A stretch of 12,171 bases of DNA from Desulfarculus sp. (GTDB lineage: Bacteria > Desulfobacterota > Desulfarculia > Desulfarculales > Desulfarculaceae), in contig JAIUYB010000024.1 of the NCBI GenBank assembly GCA_020216625.1, positions 1 through 12,171 of the forward strand, in the 5' to 3' direction. The first letter of the stretch is position 1, and each line of letters begins with the position of its first letter. Below, piece after piece: positions 1 to 6,595 of this stretch. The position numbers and the translations under genes were made by a program. Below the pieces are notes generated by a model. That model worked only from the letters and a program-made list of their open reading frames with translations. It was not told where the DNA came from and searched no databases.

Positions 1-269
1 GGATCGCCCACCCGCAGGGCGGCGCCCGCCGCCACCCCGGCCTTCATCAGTTGCTTCAGCGGTTCGGCCATCAGCGCTCCCACCCTTTCCTCGATCTGGC
101 TGATGGCGCTGCGTTTGGAGCCCAGCCAGGACTGGTCCAGAAACGCCATCTCGATCAGCATCAGGAGGGTGACCTCCGAATCCATGCGCAGCGCCAGCTC
201 CCGGGCATAGAGCAGCGCCTCGGGGCTGATGCTTTCATTCTCGAAAACCACCAGGGCTCGCTTGAACAT
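1..269 (-). CDS. Universal stress protein (UspA family), C-terminal part outside window
   Basis: The gene reads leftward from an ATG at 269 and leaves the window after 89 codons. The N-terminus (MFKRALVVFENESISPEALL) has the Usp pattern: a hydrophobic first strand, then a loop, then a helix like 'ALLYARELALRMDSEVTLLML', which is the usual 'A-x-x-L-A-x-x-x-x-A-x-[VL]-x-LLHV' segment. The Asp that normally ends the first strand is replaced by Glu at residue 10. Usp proteins are small cytosolic alpha/beta proteins, often ATP-binding, made under starvation, redox or respiratory stress. The start is supported by GAGG seven bases before ATG. A sigma-54 promoter (305-320) and enhancer-like sites lie directly upstream, so the gene is probably switched on by the NtrC-type regulator encoded at 490-1857. 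The G-x2-G-x9-G-S/T nucleotide loop, if present, lies outside the window, so ATP binding cannot be judged. Confidence 0.82.
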   Translation of the reverse strand, partial: MFKRALVVFENESISPEALLYARELALRMDSEVTLLMLIEMAFLDQSWLGSKRSAISQIEERVGALMAEPLKQLMKAGVAAGAALRVGD

Positions 270-304
270 CCTTCGACCTCGCTGGAGTGCCGGTCTTGGG
301 TTGC

Positions 305-320
305 GCAAGGGGCATGCCAG
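305..320 (-). promoter_or_regulatory. Sigma-54 (-24/-12) promoter of the universal stress protein gene
   Basis: On the minus strand this reads CTGGCATGCCCCTTGC, matching the RpoN consensus YTGGCACG-N4-TTGC at every strongly conserved position (GG at -24, GC at -12, exact spacing). The predicted transcription start is near 294, leaving a leader of about 25 bases with a Shine-Dalgarno before the ATG at 269. Seen directly by pattern; not experimentally tested. Confidence 0.75.
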
Positions 321-371
321 GTTGTGCCGATGATAACTTGAGGGTATTACGAGACAAAAAGCGATTCAGGC

Positions 372-458
372 GGGGAACGGAATGTTGCGATGGGCAACAA
401 GGACGGTGATGGCCCCGGCGGGGGCCGATCAAACCCGGTTGGGGAACGGATTGTTGCG
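372..458 (+). repeat. 18-bp near-identical direct repeat in the enhancer region
   Basis: GGGGAACGGAATGTTGCG at 372-389 recurs as GGGGAACGGATTGTTGCG at 441-458, with one difference and 69 bases between starts. Each copy ends in the GTTGC half-site of the putative enhancer. In the second copy the matching right half is degenerate (CGAAC instead of GCAAC), suggesting a duplicated and partly decayed binding site. Confidence 0.6.
383..399. promoter_or_regulatory. Candidate enhancer (UAS) site 1 for the NtrC-type regulator
   Basis: Perfect 6-5-6 inverted repeat, TGTTGC-GATGG-GCAACA. Its centre is about 97 bases upstream of the predicted sigma-54 start, the usual distance for an enhancer-binding protein. 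The same architecture recurs at 472-488. Assignment to the adjacent regulator is inference from proximity. Confidence 0.6.
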
Positions 459-471
459 CAAACGAACGCCA

Positions 472-488
472 GGTTGCGGGGGGCAACC
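472..488. promoter_or_regulatory. Candidate enhancer (UAS) site 2 for the NtrC-type regulator
   Basis: Perfect 6-5-6 inverted repeat, GGTTGC-GGGGG-GCAACC, sharing the core GTTGC-N5-GCAAC with site 1. It lies two bases beyond the stop codon of the regulator gene and about 186 bases upstream of the predicted sigma-54 start. As RNA it could also form a hairpin after the regulator gene, but no T tract follows, so an operator is the better reading. Confidence 0.55.
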
Positions 489-489
489 C

Positions 490-1857
490 CTAGCTGAGGC
501 CGAAACGCTTCATCTTGCGCCAGAGAGAGGCGCGGTCGATGCCCAGGAGGCGGGCGGTTTGACCCTTGGAGCCGCCGGTGCGCTCCAGGAGATGGCGAAT
601 GTAGTCGCGCTCCAGGTCGGCCAGGGTGGGCACCGCCGCTTCGGCCTCGGGAAAGGGCGCCAAGCGCACCTGGCTCAGATCCGGGGGCAGGTCCTGGGCG
701 GTGATGACCTCGCCCCGGGCCAGGGCCGCCGCCCGCTCCATGATGTTCTCCAACTCGCGCACATTGCCCGGGAAGGCGTATCCGCGCAAGAGCTCCAAAG
801 CCTGGGGGCTCAGTCCCTTGGCTGGGCGCTCCATGCGCCGGCTGGAGCGGGACAGGAAGTGTTGGGCCAACAGGCCGATGTCCTCCCGGCGCTGGGCCAG
901 GCGGGGCAGCTCCAGAGTGACCACGTTGAGTCGGTAGAAAAGGTCCTGGCGAAAGGCTCCGGCCGCCACCGCGGCCTTGAGGTCGGCGGCGGTGGCCGCC
1001 ACCACCCGCAAGTCCAGTTCGATGGACTGGGTGCCGCCCACCCGCAGCATCTCCCGCTCCTGCAACACTCGCAACAGCTTGACCTGCATCGACAGCGGCA
1101 TCTCGCCGATCTCGTCCAGGAACAGGGTGCCGTGGTTGGCCTCCTCCAAAAGCCCCCGCTTCTGGCCGGTGGCCCCGGTGTAGGCCCCGGCCTCATGGCC
1201 GAAGAGCTCGTTGGCGATCAGCTCCTCGCTGAAGGCCCCGCAGTTGAAGGCCACAAAGGGCCCCTGGCGGCGGTTGCTCTGGTCGTGCAGGGCGCGGGCC
1301 ACCAACTCCTTGCCGGTGCCGGACTCCCCCAGCACCAGCACGTTGCAGTCGGTGGGGGCGATCTGGGCGATGATCTCCTGCACCCGGCGCATGGCCGGAC
1401 TCTGGCCGATGATGAAGGGCAAGACCGGCCCCGCCGCCCGTCGTCCGCCACCGGGGCTGGCGGCTTGCTGACGGGTGCGGCGCTGGGCCAGGGCCTGGTC
1501 CACCAGGCCGCGAAGTTCGTCGGGCCTGACCGGCTTGGCCAGGTAGTGGAAAGCCCCCTGCTTGACCGCCTCCACCGCGCTGGAGAGGCTGGCGTAGCCT
1601 GTGATCATGATCACCTCGATGACCGGCCAGATGCGCCGGGCCTTGGCCATCAGCTCCAGACCGTCGATGTAGGGCGGCATCAGCAGGTCGGCCAGGAGCA
1701 GGTCGTACTCCTCCTGCTCCAGGCGCTCCAGGGCGCGCACCGGGTTGGCGTAGGTGGAGACCTGGTGGCCGGCCTTCTCCAAGATTCGGCGCATGGCCTT
1801 CAGGGCCAGCTCCTCGTCGTCCACCACCATGATTTTGCCAGGCGCTTGCTCGGACAA
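490..1857 (-). CDS. Sigma-54-dependent response regulator, NtrC family
   Basis: 455 residues in the classic order. A receiver domain (about 6-125) has acidic pair D13-D14, phospho-acceptor D57, T86 and K108. An AAA+ sigma-54 activator domain (about 149-385) has Walker A GESGTGKE at 177-184, Walker B TLFLDE at 244-249 and the sigma-54 contact loop at 224-229. A C-terminal Fis-type helix-turn-helix lies at about 425-453 ([20 protein letters not shown]). The loop reads GAYTGA rather than GAFTGA. The receiver has one extra residue between the Met-Pro after D57 and the usual Asp-Gly. Such proteins bind enhancers when phosphorylated and use ATP to open sigma-54 promoters. The start is TTG, chosen because GGAG lies six bases before it; the next in-frame ATG (codon 10) would cut into the first receiver strand. 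No kinase gene is adjacent; the nearest is the kinase at 3370-5649. Confidence 0.95.
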   Translation of the reverse strand: MSEQAPGKIMVVDDEELALKAMRRILEKAGHQVSTYANPVRALERLEQEEYDLLLADLLMPPYIDGLELMAKARRIWPVIEVIMITGYASLSSAVEAVKQGAFHYLAKPVRPDELRGLVDQALAQRRTRQQAASPGGGRRAAGPVLPFIIGQSPAMRRVQEIIAQIAPTDCNVLVLGESGTGKELVARALHDQSNRRQGPFVAFNCGAFSEELIANELFGHEAGAYTGATGQKRGLLEEANHGTLFLDEIGEMPLSMQVKLLRVLQEREMLRVGGTQSIELDLRVVAATAADLKAAVAAGAFRQDLFYRLNVVTLELPRLAQRREDIGLLAQHFLSRSSRRMERPAKGLSPQALELLRGYAFPGNVRELENIMERAAALARGEVITAQDLPPDLSQVRLAPFPEAEAAVPTLADLERDYIRHLLERTGGSKGQTARLLGIDRASLWRKMKRFGLS

Positions 1858-1907
1858 GGCGCGCTCCCGCGATGCGCTGGTCGGGGGTTTTCTCCTTCGA
1901 CTTTACC

Positions 1908-1923
1908 GCAATTGCGACGCCAA
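1908..1923 (-). promoter_or_regulatory. Candidate sigma-54 promoter of the NtrC-type regulator gene
   Basis: On the minus strand this reads TTGGCGTCGCAATTGC. The TTGGC and TTGC blocks and their spacing fit RpoN promoters; the ACG after TGGC in the consensus is not kept. The start would be near 1896, giving a leader of about 39 bases to the TTG at 1857. This implies autoregulated or cascade expression. A 12-base palindrome GGTTGGCCAACC (1949-1960) lies just upstream and could be a protein site. Confidence 0.5.
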
Positions 1924-2005
1924 GCCCAGGTTTCCGCAGGAGTGGCGTGGTTGGCCAACCCCGTTGCTTGGGGAGCGCCTTTCTTCGTACCAGGGATCGG
2001 CCGGC

Positions 2006-3076
2006 TCAGGCCCGGATGGTGGCGTAGTGGCGGGGACAAGCCCCGACCTCCCGGCCGGCGGTTGGGGCGGCGCCGAAGCAATTGGAGGGCTGGTCCACCT
2101 CCCAGCCCATCTCCCGCAGCAGCCCGGCGCAGGCCGCCAGGCCATGGCCCCGGCCCTGACCGGTGTCGGCCTCGGCGTCGCGGGGGCTGGAGCCCACCTC
2201 GGGGAAGACCAGATTGGCGCCGGCCAAGAGGGCGGCGGCGTTGGGCTCATGGGTGCAGTGGGCCTGGACCGCGCCGCCCATCACCAGGCGGCTGACCGCC
2301 ACCAGGCGCGCCATCTCAAGCTCGTTGATCATGCCATGCCTGGCCAGGGGCGAGCCGGGGAAGTTTATCCGGCGCATGACCCCGGAATAGGTGGCCCCCA
2401 GCTCCCGGGCCAGAACCATCAACCGGGCTATCTCCTCCGGCTCATGCTCCGGTCCCACCGGCTCGACGCAGTTCATCCACTTCAGGCCCACATCCGTGAT
2501 CACCTTGATGGTCCGCACCCGGCTGTCGATCGTGAAGGGGGTGTCGCGCCCCTCGCCCAGGCGCACGGCGTGATAAAAACCCTGGAACCCGGCCTTGAGG
2601 AGGGCCTCGCCTTCTTGGTGGTTGATGTCCCGGGTGTTGGCCACCAGGGGCACCGTGACCTCCCGGCTCAGCCAGGCCCCGACCTCCAGGAGCTTGGCGA
2701 AGGGGTAGCGGCCGGTGGTCATCAGGTTCAGGGCGTCGGCCCCCTGATTAGCGCCCTCCCGGGCCCAGGCCAGGATCTGTTCGGGGCTGAATTCCCGCTG
2801 GCCTTGGAAAATGCCGGCTTGCTTGGTTAGCGAGCAGAACTGGCAATTATAGGAGCAGCCCTCCACGTTCAGGCCGATGTGGAAGTGGCGCTCGCCCTTG
2901 CCACCGAAGCTCTGGCGGCTGATCTGGTTGGCCAGGCCCATCACCGCATAGACCTCCGGCGAGCAGAGGTCCAGGCGGATGAGGTGGATGGCGTCATCGA
3001 CGTCGATCCCGGTCAGGTCCTGGGCTTTTTTAATGATTTCCAGAACCTTGGGATCAAGGGTACGCCATGGAGCCAA
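2006..3076 (-). CDS. Radical SAM protein of the biotin synthase-like family, not a true BioB
   Basis: 356 residues. The radical SAM [4Fe-4S] motif CxxxCxxC is at C74, C78 and C81 (CSYNCQFC). The fold follows BioB: a helical N-terminus, the motif, then a TIM-barrel with segments aligning to BioB 'YNHNLDTS' (FYHAVRLGEGRD, 167-178), '[21 protein letters not shown]' (186-203) and 'MAGANSIF' (284-291). Of the E. coli BioB [2Fe-2S] ligands C97, C128, C188 and R260, only the C188 equivalent (C203) seems present, and R260 aligns with AHCTHE. Biotin formation is therefore unlikely. Further cysteines at 274, 316, 333 and 347 could bind another cluster. Other BioB-like classes (HydE, PylB, LipS1/LipS2-type lipoyl synthases) are possible; no partner gene here decides it. 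The start is TTG with AGAGAAGG just upstream; the frame is closed by a stop at 3104-3106, leaving no better start. Confidence 0.85.
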   Translation of the reverse strand: MAPWRTLDPKVLEIIKKAQDLTGIDVDDAIHLIRLDLCSPEVYAVMGLANQISRQSFGGKGERHFHIGLNVEGCSYNCQFCSLTKQAGIFQGQREFSPEQILAWAREGANQGADALNLMTTGRYPFAKLLEVGAWLSREVTVPLVANTRDINHQEGEALLKAGFQGFYHAVRLGEGRDTPFTIDSRVRTIKVITDVGLKWMNCVEPVGPEHEPEEIARLMVLARELGATYSGVMRRINFPGSPLARHGMINELEMARLVAVSRLVMGGAVQAHCTHEPNAAALLAGANLVFPEVGSSPRDAEADTGQGRGHGLAACAGLLREMGWEVDQPSNCFGAAPTAGREVGACPRHYATIRA

Positions 3077-3117
3077 AACCTTCTCTCTGAATTCTCCGCC
3101 GTCTCACCCTGGCGGCG

Positions 3118-3146
3118 TTGATCGTCTGTGAGGCCCTCGTTGCCAA
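3118..3146 (-). promoter_or_regulatory. Weak sigma-70-like promoter candidate for the radical SAM gene
   Basis: On the minus strand TTGGCA (3141-3146) is followed after 17 bases by GATCAA (3118-3123), matching TTGACA at five of six and TATAAT at three of six positions. The start would be about 35 bases before the TTG at 3076. One arm of the inverted repeat 3127-3172 lies between the two boxes and the other lies upstream of the -35. Confidence 0.3.
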
Positions 3147-3172
3147 AGGACAATGAAAAGCGGGGCCTCACA
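3127..3172. repeat. Perfect 10-bp inverted repeat, candidate operator
   Basis: TGTGAGGCCC at 3127-3136 and its exact reverse complement GGGCCTCACA at 3163-3172 are separated by 26 bases. It sits in the divergent region between the radical SAM and kinase genes and brackets a candidate -35 box. No T tract follows either arm, so an intrinsic terminator is unlikely. Confidence 0.55.
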
Positions 3173-3203
3173 TGACTGTAATCCCACCCGTGAAAAATTG
3201 AAA

Positions 3204-3308
3204 ACCCGCCGGCCGGGTCTCTGTTGACTGCGAGCGGGCCCGGGCGCCGCTCCCCGAGCGGGCCGGTTCGCGGGGCCGGGCGCTCGAAAAGCGGTTTACG
3301 CTTTTTTT
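3204..3308 (+). other. GC-rich hairpin series ending in a T tract; possible structured leader
   Basis: In order: ACCCG/CGGGT (3204-3208, 3214-3218); GAGCGG/CCGCTC (3232-3237, 3247-3252); CGAGCG/CGCTCG (3255-3260, 3281-3286); AAAAGCG/CGCTTTT (3287-3293, 3299-3305) running into seven Ts (3302-3308). A direct repeat CGAGCGGGCC occurs at 3231-3240 and 3255-3264. A TGTAAT -10-like box (3177-3182) lies upstream but has a poor -35. An attenuated leader or small RNA is possible; the last hairpin is AT-rich at its base and overlaps the kinase promoter, so this is tentative. Confidence 0.25.
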
Positions 3309-3324
3309 AACATCCTGCTAGGAT
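3295..3324 (+). promoter_or_regulatory. Extended -10 promoter for the histidine kinase gene
   Basis: TTTACG (3295-3300) and TAGGAT (3319-3324) are 18 bases apart. TG at 3316-3317 gives an extended -10 (TGCTAGGAT). The start would be near 3331, giving a leader of about 39 bases that contains a perfect AGGAGG. Confidence 0.5.
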
Positions 3325-3369
3325 GGGGCCAAGCCTCGGCTTTCCATCTCTTAACCAGGAGGACCGGCG

Positions 3370-5649
3370 TTGTCTGACCCCGGAGCAACCAAGCCCCTGT
3401 CCCAGGCGGCCGCGGGGGCCGGGCTCAGCCGTGGAGCCCAGGCCAACCTGCCGCTGAAAGCCGCCATCATCGGCGGCGGAAGGGCCTGCGAGAACCTGCT
3501 GACCATCCTCAGCCGGGAGCGTCTGCACCTGCTGAACATGGAGGTCTTGGGGGTGGCCGACCCCAACCCCCAGGCCCCGGGCATGGTCCGCGCCCGCTTG
3601 ATGGGCATCTTCACCACCGACGACTTCACCAAACTCTATGAGCTGCCGGGACTGAATCTGCTGATCGAGCTGACCGGCTCCACCGCGGTTCGTCAGCAGA
3701 TGATCCGCACCAAACCCCTGGACATCAGCTCCATCGACCACCGTGGAGCCCGCCTGCTCTGGGACTTGGTGCAGATCGAGATCGAGAAATCTCAACTGGA
3801 GCGCGAGGCCGAACAGACCATCAAGCGCGAGCGAGATTGGTTCCACCGCATCCTGGACTCCCTGCCCGACCAGATCATGGTCCTGGACCGGGACATGCGC
3901 ATCGTCACCGTCAACCAGACCTTCGGCCGGGCCACCGGTCTGGGCAAGGAGGCGGTGGCCGGACAGCCCTGCCACCGGGTGCGTTTCGGCCTGGATCAGC
4001 CCTGCGGCGGAATTGACATGCAGTGCCCCTTTCAGCGGGTGCTGGAGACCGGCCGTCCCGAGTCCCTGATCCAACTGCGCCCCGGACCGGAGGGCGGCAC
4101 CATCTATGAGGAGGTCATCGCCACCCCGATCCTGGACGACGAGGGGCGCGTGACCCAGGTGGTGGAGGGGGTGCGCGATGTGACCCAGCGGGTGCGCCTG
4201 GAGTGCGAGCTGAGCCAGGCCGAGCAGAAGCACCGCCAGTTGATGGACGCGGCCCAGGACATCATCGTGATCAAGGACATGCAGGGCCGCTATCTCTACG
4301 TGAATCCCGCCACCCAGCAGTTCAGCGGCCTGTCTCCCGAGGCCATGCGCGGGCGCACCGACTTCGAGCTTTTCCCACCCGGGTTGGCCAAGGCCATGAC
4401 CGCCCAGGACGACCTGGTGCGCCAACACCGCACCACCCTTTGCTTCGACGAGACCATGCGGGTGGAGGGCCAGGTGCGCCGCTTCCACACTGTGCGCTAT
4501 CCCATCTTCGACGACAAGGGCCAGATGACGGCGGTCTCCACCATGGCCCGCGACGTCACCCAGGAGAAGGCCCTCCAGGAGCAGGTTCGCCAGAGCCGTG
4601 ACTACATGGGCGCGGTGCTGAGCAACTCCTCGGACATGATCATCACCACCGATCTCAAGGGCCGGATCGTGACCTTCAACCCCGCCGGCCAGCGCATGCT
4701 TGGCTACAGCCTGGAGGAAGTGCAGGGCCTGAACATCGCCGACCTCTGGCTGGAGCCGGAGCGGCGGAGCAAGCTGATGGAGGAGGTGCGCCGTCACGGC
4801 GCGGTGAACAACTTCCCGGCCACCCTGATCGCCAAGGATGGCCATCCGGTGGAGATCAGCCTCTCCCTGGCCCAACTGCGCGACGGCCAAGGCCAGGTGC
4901 TGGGCACCGTGGGCATCAGCAAGGATGTGACCGAGGAGAACCGCTTAAAACACCAGTTGATCGAAAACGAGCGCCTGGCCGCCATCGGCCAAACCGTGGC
5001 CGGCCTGGCCCATTGCATCAAGAACATCCTCAACGGGCTCAAGGGTGGGTCTTACCTGCTGGACACCGGGCTGAAAACCAACCGGCCCAGCCTGGTGGAG
5101 GAGGGCTGGCAATCGGTGCAAAAGGCCATCGCCCGCATCGGCAATCTCAGCCTGGACATGCTCAATTATTGCCGGGACCGCACTCCGGAGCTGAAGGCGA
5201 CCGATCCCGGGGAGTTGGCCCGCTCGGTGGTGGAACTGGTCTCCCAGATGGCCCAACTGGAGGGGGTGGGGATCGAGGTGGAGGTGGAGCCCGGACCGCC
5301 GGTGGAGTTGGATCCCGACGCCATGCACCGGGCGCTGCTCAATCTTTTGAGCAACGCCGTGGACGCCTGCCTGGAGCGGGATTACCCGGACGGGGTCAAG
5401 CCGCTGGTGCGGCTGGTGGTGCGGCGCGATCCGGATTGGCTGGAGCTGGCGGTGGAGGACAACGGGGCGGGCATGAGCGACGAGGTGCGCAAGAACTTGT
5501 TCCGGCAGTTCTACAGTACCAAGGAGTCACGCGGCACCGGCCTGGGTCTGGCCGTGACCCGCAAGATCGTCGGCGAGCACCACGGCCACATCGAGGTGGA
5601 ATCCACCCCCGGACAAGGCTCCGCCTTCAGGGTGTTCCTGCCCGTCTAA
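3370..5649 (+). CDS. Soluble sensor histidine kinase: Rossmann-like domain, three PAS domains, HisKA-HATPase
   Basis: 759 residues with no membrane segment, so a cytosolic sensor. Residues 29-130 begin with a strand and a glycine-rich loop ([10 protein letters not shown], 31-40), then 'VLGVADPN' and 'LNLLIELTG', resembling the NAD(P)-binding half of homoserine dehydrogenase or GFO/IDH/MocA proteins. A helical linker (about 130-155) leads to three PAS domains at about 157-275, 285-398 and 410-520. The dimerisation helix carries H548 in [17 protein letters not shown]. The ATPase domain has the N-box near N658/N662 ([11 protein letters not shown]), DNGAG at 697-701 and RGTGLGLAV at 721-729. PAS1 holds C201, C212 and C219 (PCHRV, QPCGG, QCPF), as in cysteine-rich PAS domains that may bind metal or sense redox state. 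The residue after H548 is Cys, where most HisKA kinases have an acid. The start is TTG with AGGAGG seven bases upstream. No receiver is fused; possible partners are the regulators at 490-1857 and 6596-7039. Confidence 0.93.
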   Translation: MSDPGATKPLSQAAAGAGLSRGAQANLPLKAAIIGGGRACENLLTILSRERLHLLNMEVLGVADPNPQAPGMVRARLMGIFTTDDFTKLYELPGLNLLIELTGSTAVRQQMIRTKPLDISSIDHRGARLLWDLVQIEIEKSQLEREAEQTIKRERDWFHRILDSLPDQIMVLDRDMRIVTVNQTFGRATGLGKEAVAGQPCHRVRFGLDQPCGGIDMQCPFQRVLETGRPESLIQLRPGPEGGTIYEEVIATPILDDEGRVTQVVEGVRDVTQRVRLECELSQAEQKHRQLMDAAQDIIVIKDMQGRYLYVNPATQQFSGLSPEAMRGRTDFELFPPGLAKAMTAQDDLVRQHRTTLCFDETMRVEGQVRRFHTVRYPIFDDKGQMTAVSTMARDVTQEKALQEQVRQSRDYMGAVLSNSSDMIITTDLKGRIVTFNPAGQRMLGYSLEEVQGLNIADLWLEPERRSKLMEEVRRHGAVNNFPATLIAKDGHPVEISLSLAQLRDGQGQVLGTVGISKDVTEENRLKHQLIENERLAAIGQTVAGLAHCIKNILNGLKGGSYLLDTGLKTNRPSLVEEGWQSVQKAIARIGNLSLDMLNYCRDRTPELKATDPGELARSVVELVSQMAQLEGVGIEVEVEPGPPVELDPDAMHRALLNLLSNAVDACLERDYPDGVKPLVRLVVRRDPDWLELAVEDNGAGMSDEVRKNLFRQFYSTKESRGTGLGLAVTRKIVGEHHGHIEVESTPGQGSAFRVFLPV

Positions 5650-5676
5650 AGCATCGCCCGATTGGGCATGGGCGGT

Positions 5677-5955
5677 TCAGGCCGGGTGCAGCTCGTAGCA
5701 ATAGCGGCTGTCCAGGGGCTGGATCACCAGTCCGCGGACTCGCGGGTGATCGGCCAGCCAGATGATGAAATGGCGGCCGTTGGCGTCGGTGGCCAGGGCC
5801 CAGCCCTCGGCCGCGGACCGCCGGGCCGCGCCGGCCTCGGGGGCCAGAAACGCCAGGTTGCCGGTGCGCCAGCGAGACCCCCCGCGCAGAGCCTGATCCT
5901 CCATGCCCCGAACCTCGCGCACCTCCACCAAGGTGATCTGGTAGGCGATGGACAT
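5677..5955 (-). CDS. Small protein of unknown function (92 residues)
   Basis: I do not recognise this family. The protein starts MSIAYQITLVEVREVRGMED and ends PLDSRYCYELHPA. It is soluble-looking, with a probable alternation of strands and loops and a late segment 'GRHFIIWLADHPRVRGLVIQP' typical of a compact alpha/beta or beta domain. It has one cysteine. It lies 29 bases after the 100-residue gene on the same strand and converges on the kinase with 27 bases between the stop codons. The ATG has no clear Shine-Dalgarno and no alternative start lies nearby, so it may be translated by coupling to the gene before it. The frame stays open far upstream, but that extension runs through the other gene and the intergenic region and is unlikely to be coding. 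Confidence 0.55.
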   Translation of the reverse strand: MSIAYQITLVEVREVRGMEDQALRGGSRWRTGNLAFLAPEAGAARRSAAEGWALATDANGRHFIIWLADHPRVRGLVIQPLDSRYCYELHPA

Positions 5956-5984
5956 GGGTTTGGTCGCTGGCGAACCGGGTTTCG

Positions 5985-6287
5985 CTAGGCGCAGGCCGCC
6001 AGGGCGGCCAAGAGCTTGTGGATCAGGGCCCACTCCGGACGGTCCGCCGCCAAGGGAACGGTGTCGGCGTCCACCTGCCTCTGGCACAGGGCCACGGCCT
6101 CCATGGCCCGCTGGGCGGCGGGGGTGGGCAGGTTGCGGGCCATCTTGTTCAACATCAGCATCACCGCGGCGAAGTCGTTGCTGGCATAGCCAAAGACCTC
6201 GGGATTCTGGAAAAACGGGTCCAACTTGCCGTCCGTGTTGACCTTGCCGTAAAGGCTGGCGAAATCCTGGGCCAGGTTCTTGTCCAC
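5985..6287 (-). CDS. Small protein of unknown function (100 residues)
   Basis: I do not recognise this family. The sequence starts MDKNLAQDFASLYGKVNTDG and is mostly helical in appearance, with heptad-like hydrophobic spacing (FAAVMLMLNKMARNL, then AQRAMEAVALCQRQV, then WALIHKLLAALAACA). It has two cysteines and no signal or membrane segment. The start is GTG, with AAGGGGG six bases upstream, and a plausible promoter lies at 6322-6351. It is the first gene of a probable two-gene unit with 5677-5955. The unit sits between a sensor kinase and a lone receiver protein, so a link to signalling is possible but only by position. Confidence 0.65.
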   Translation of the reverse strand: MDKNLAQDFASLYGKVNTDGKLDPFFQNPEVFGYASNDFAAVMLMLNKMARNLPTPAAQRAMEAVALCQRQVDADTVPLAADRPEWALIHKLLAALAACA

Positions 6288-6321
6288 GCCGATCCCCCTT
6301 GACGAAAGTTTGGGCTTTCCC

Positions 6322-6351
6322 GGTATATGAAAATGGGTAGCACAGGGCCAA
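6322..6351 (-). promoter_or_regulatory. Sigma-70-like promoter of the two small minus-strand genes
   Basis: On the minus strand TTGGCC (6346-6351) and TATACC (6322-6327) are 18 bases apart, each matching four of six consensus bases. The start would fall near 6315, about 28 bases before the GTG at 6287, with a good Shine-Dalgarno in between. Confidence 0.4.
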
Positions 6352-6498
6352 CTTCCCCGTCAATGGCCACGCGAGGTCGGCCAAGGCTTCCCCGGCCCGC
6401 CCGGGACCCTGGCGGGGGCAAATACCCTCTTTGGCCTTGCCTTTAACCCACGGGCGGGGATAAGCTGGTTCTGCAGCGGCGGACGCGGTTGGGGCACT

Positions 6499-6522
6499 CC
6501 CTGGCGTGAAGGGGCGCCAGGG
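6499..6522 (+). repeat. 8-bp perfect inverted repeat in the leader of the receiver gene
   Basis: CCCTGGCG (6499-6506) and CGCCAGGG (6515-6522) flank an 8-base loop, TGAAGGGG. It lies 73 bases before the ATG at 6596. No T tract follows. It could be a leader hairpin or an operator; the sequence does not decide. Confidence 0.45.
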
Positions 6523-6595
6523 CGTTTGGGCGATTCGGCCTCTGGTGCGGGCCGGAGCCGAGAAGGTGCGCACCCCCGGGATCATGGGAGGAATC

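Larger units (their letters stand above)
6288..6595. other. Divergent intergenic region between the small genes and the receiver gene
   Basis: This 308-base gap holds a minus-strand promoter candidate near its left end and an inverted repeat at 6499-6522. It also has a poor plus-strand promoter-like pair, TTGCCT (6437-6442) and TAAGCT (6461-6466), 18 bases apart. I see no convincing open frame, RNA gene or sigma-54 promoter in it. Confidence 0.5.

Noticed and set aside
1952..1969. Plus-strand sigma-54-like sequence TTGGCCAACCCCGTTGCT
   Set aside because: The gap between the GG and GC elements is one base too long, a spacing sigma-54 does not tolerate well, and no plus-strand gene follows.
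382..2295. Long plus-strand open frame opposite the NtrC-type regulator
   Set aside because: The frame has no domain signature and a composition typical of the antisense of high-G+C coding DNA; the minus strand encodes a textbook sigma-54 activator over the same bases.
3307..4890. 527-codon minus-strand open frame opposite the kinase
   Set aside because: Antisense of the kinase; rich in His, Gly and Leu with no recognisable domain.
5650..5676. Short hairpin GCCC-GATT-GGGC between the kinase and the 92-residue gene as a terminator
   Set aside because: Four-base stem and no T tract on either strand.
6506..6595. N-terminal extension of the receiver protein from GTG
   Set aside because: The 30 added residues do not resemble a receiver and would cover the hairpin and Shine-Dalgarno of the ATG at 6596.
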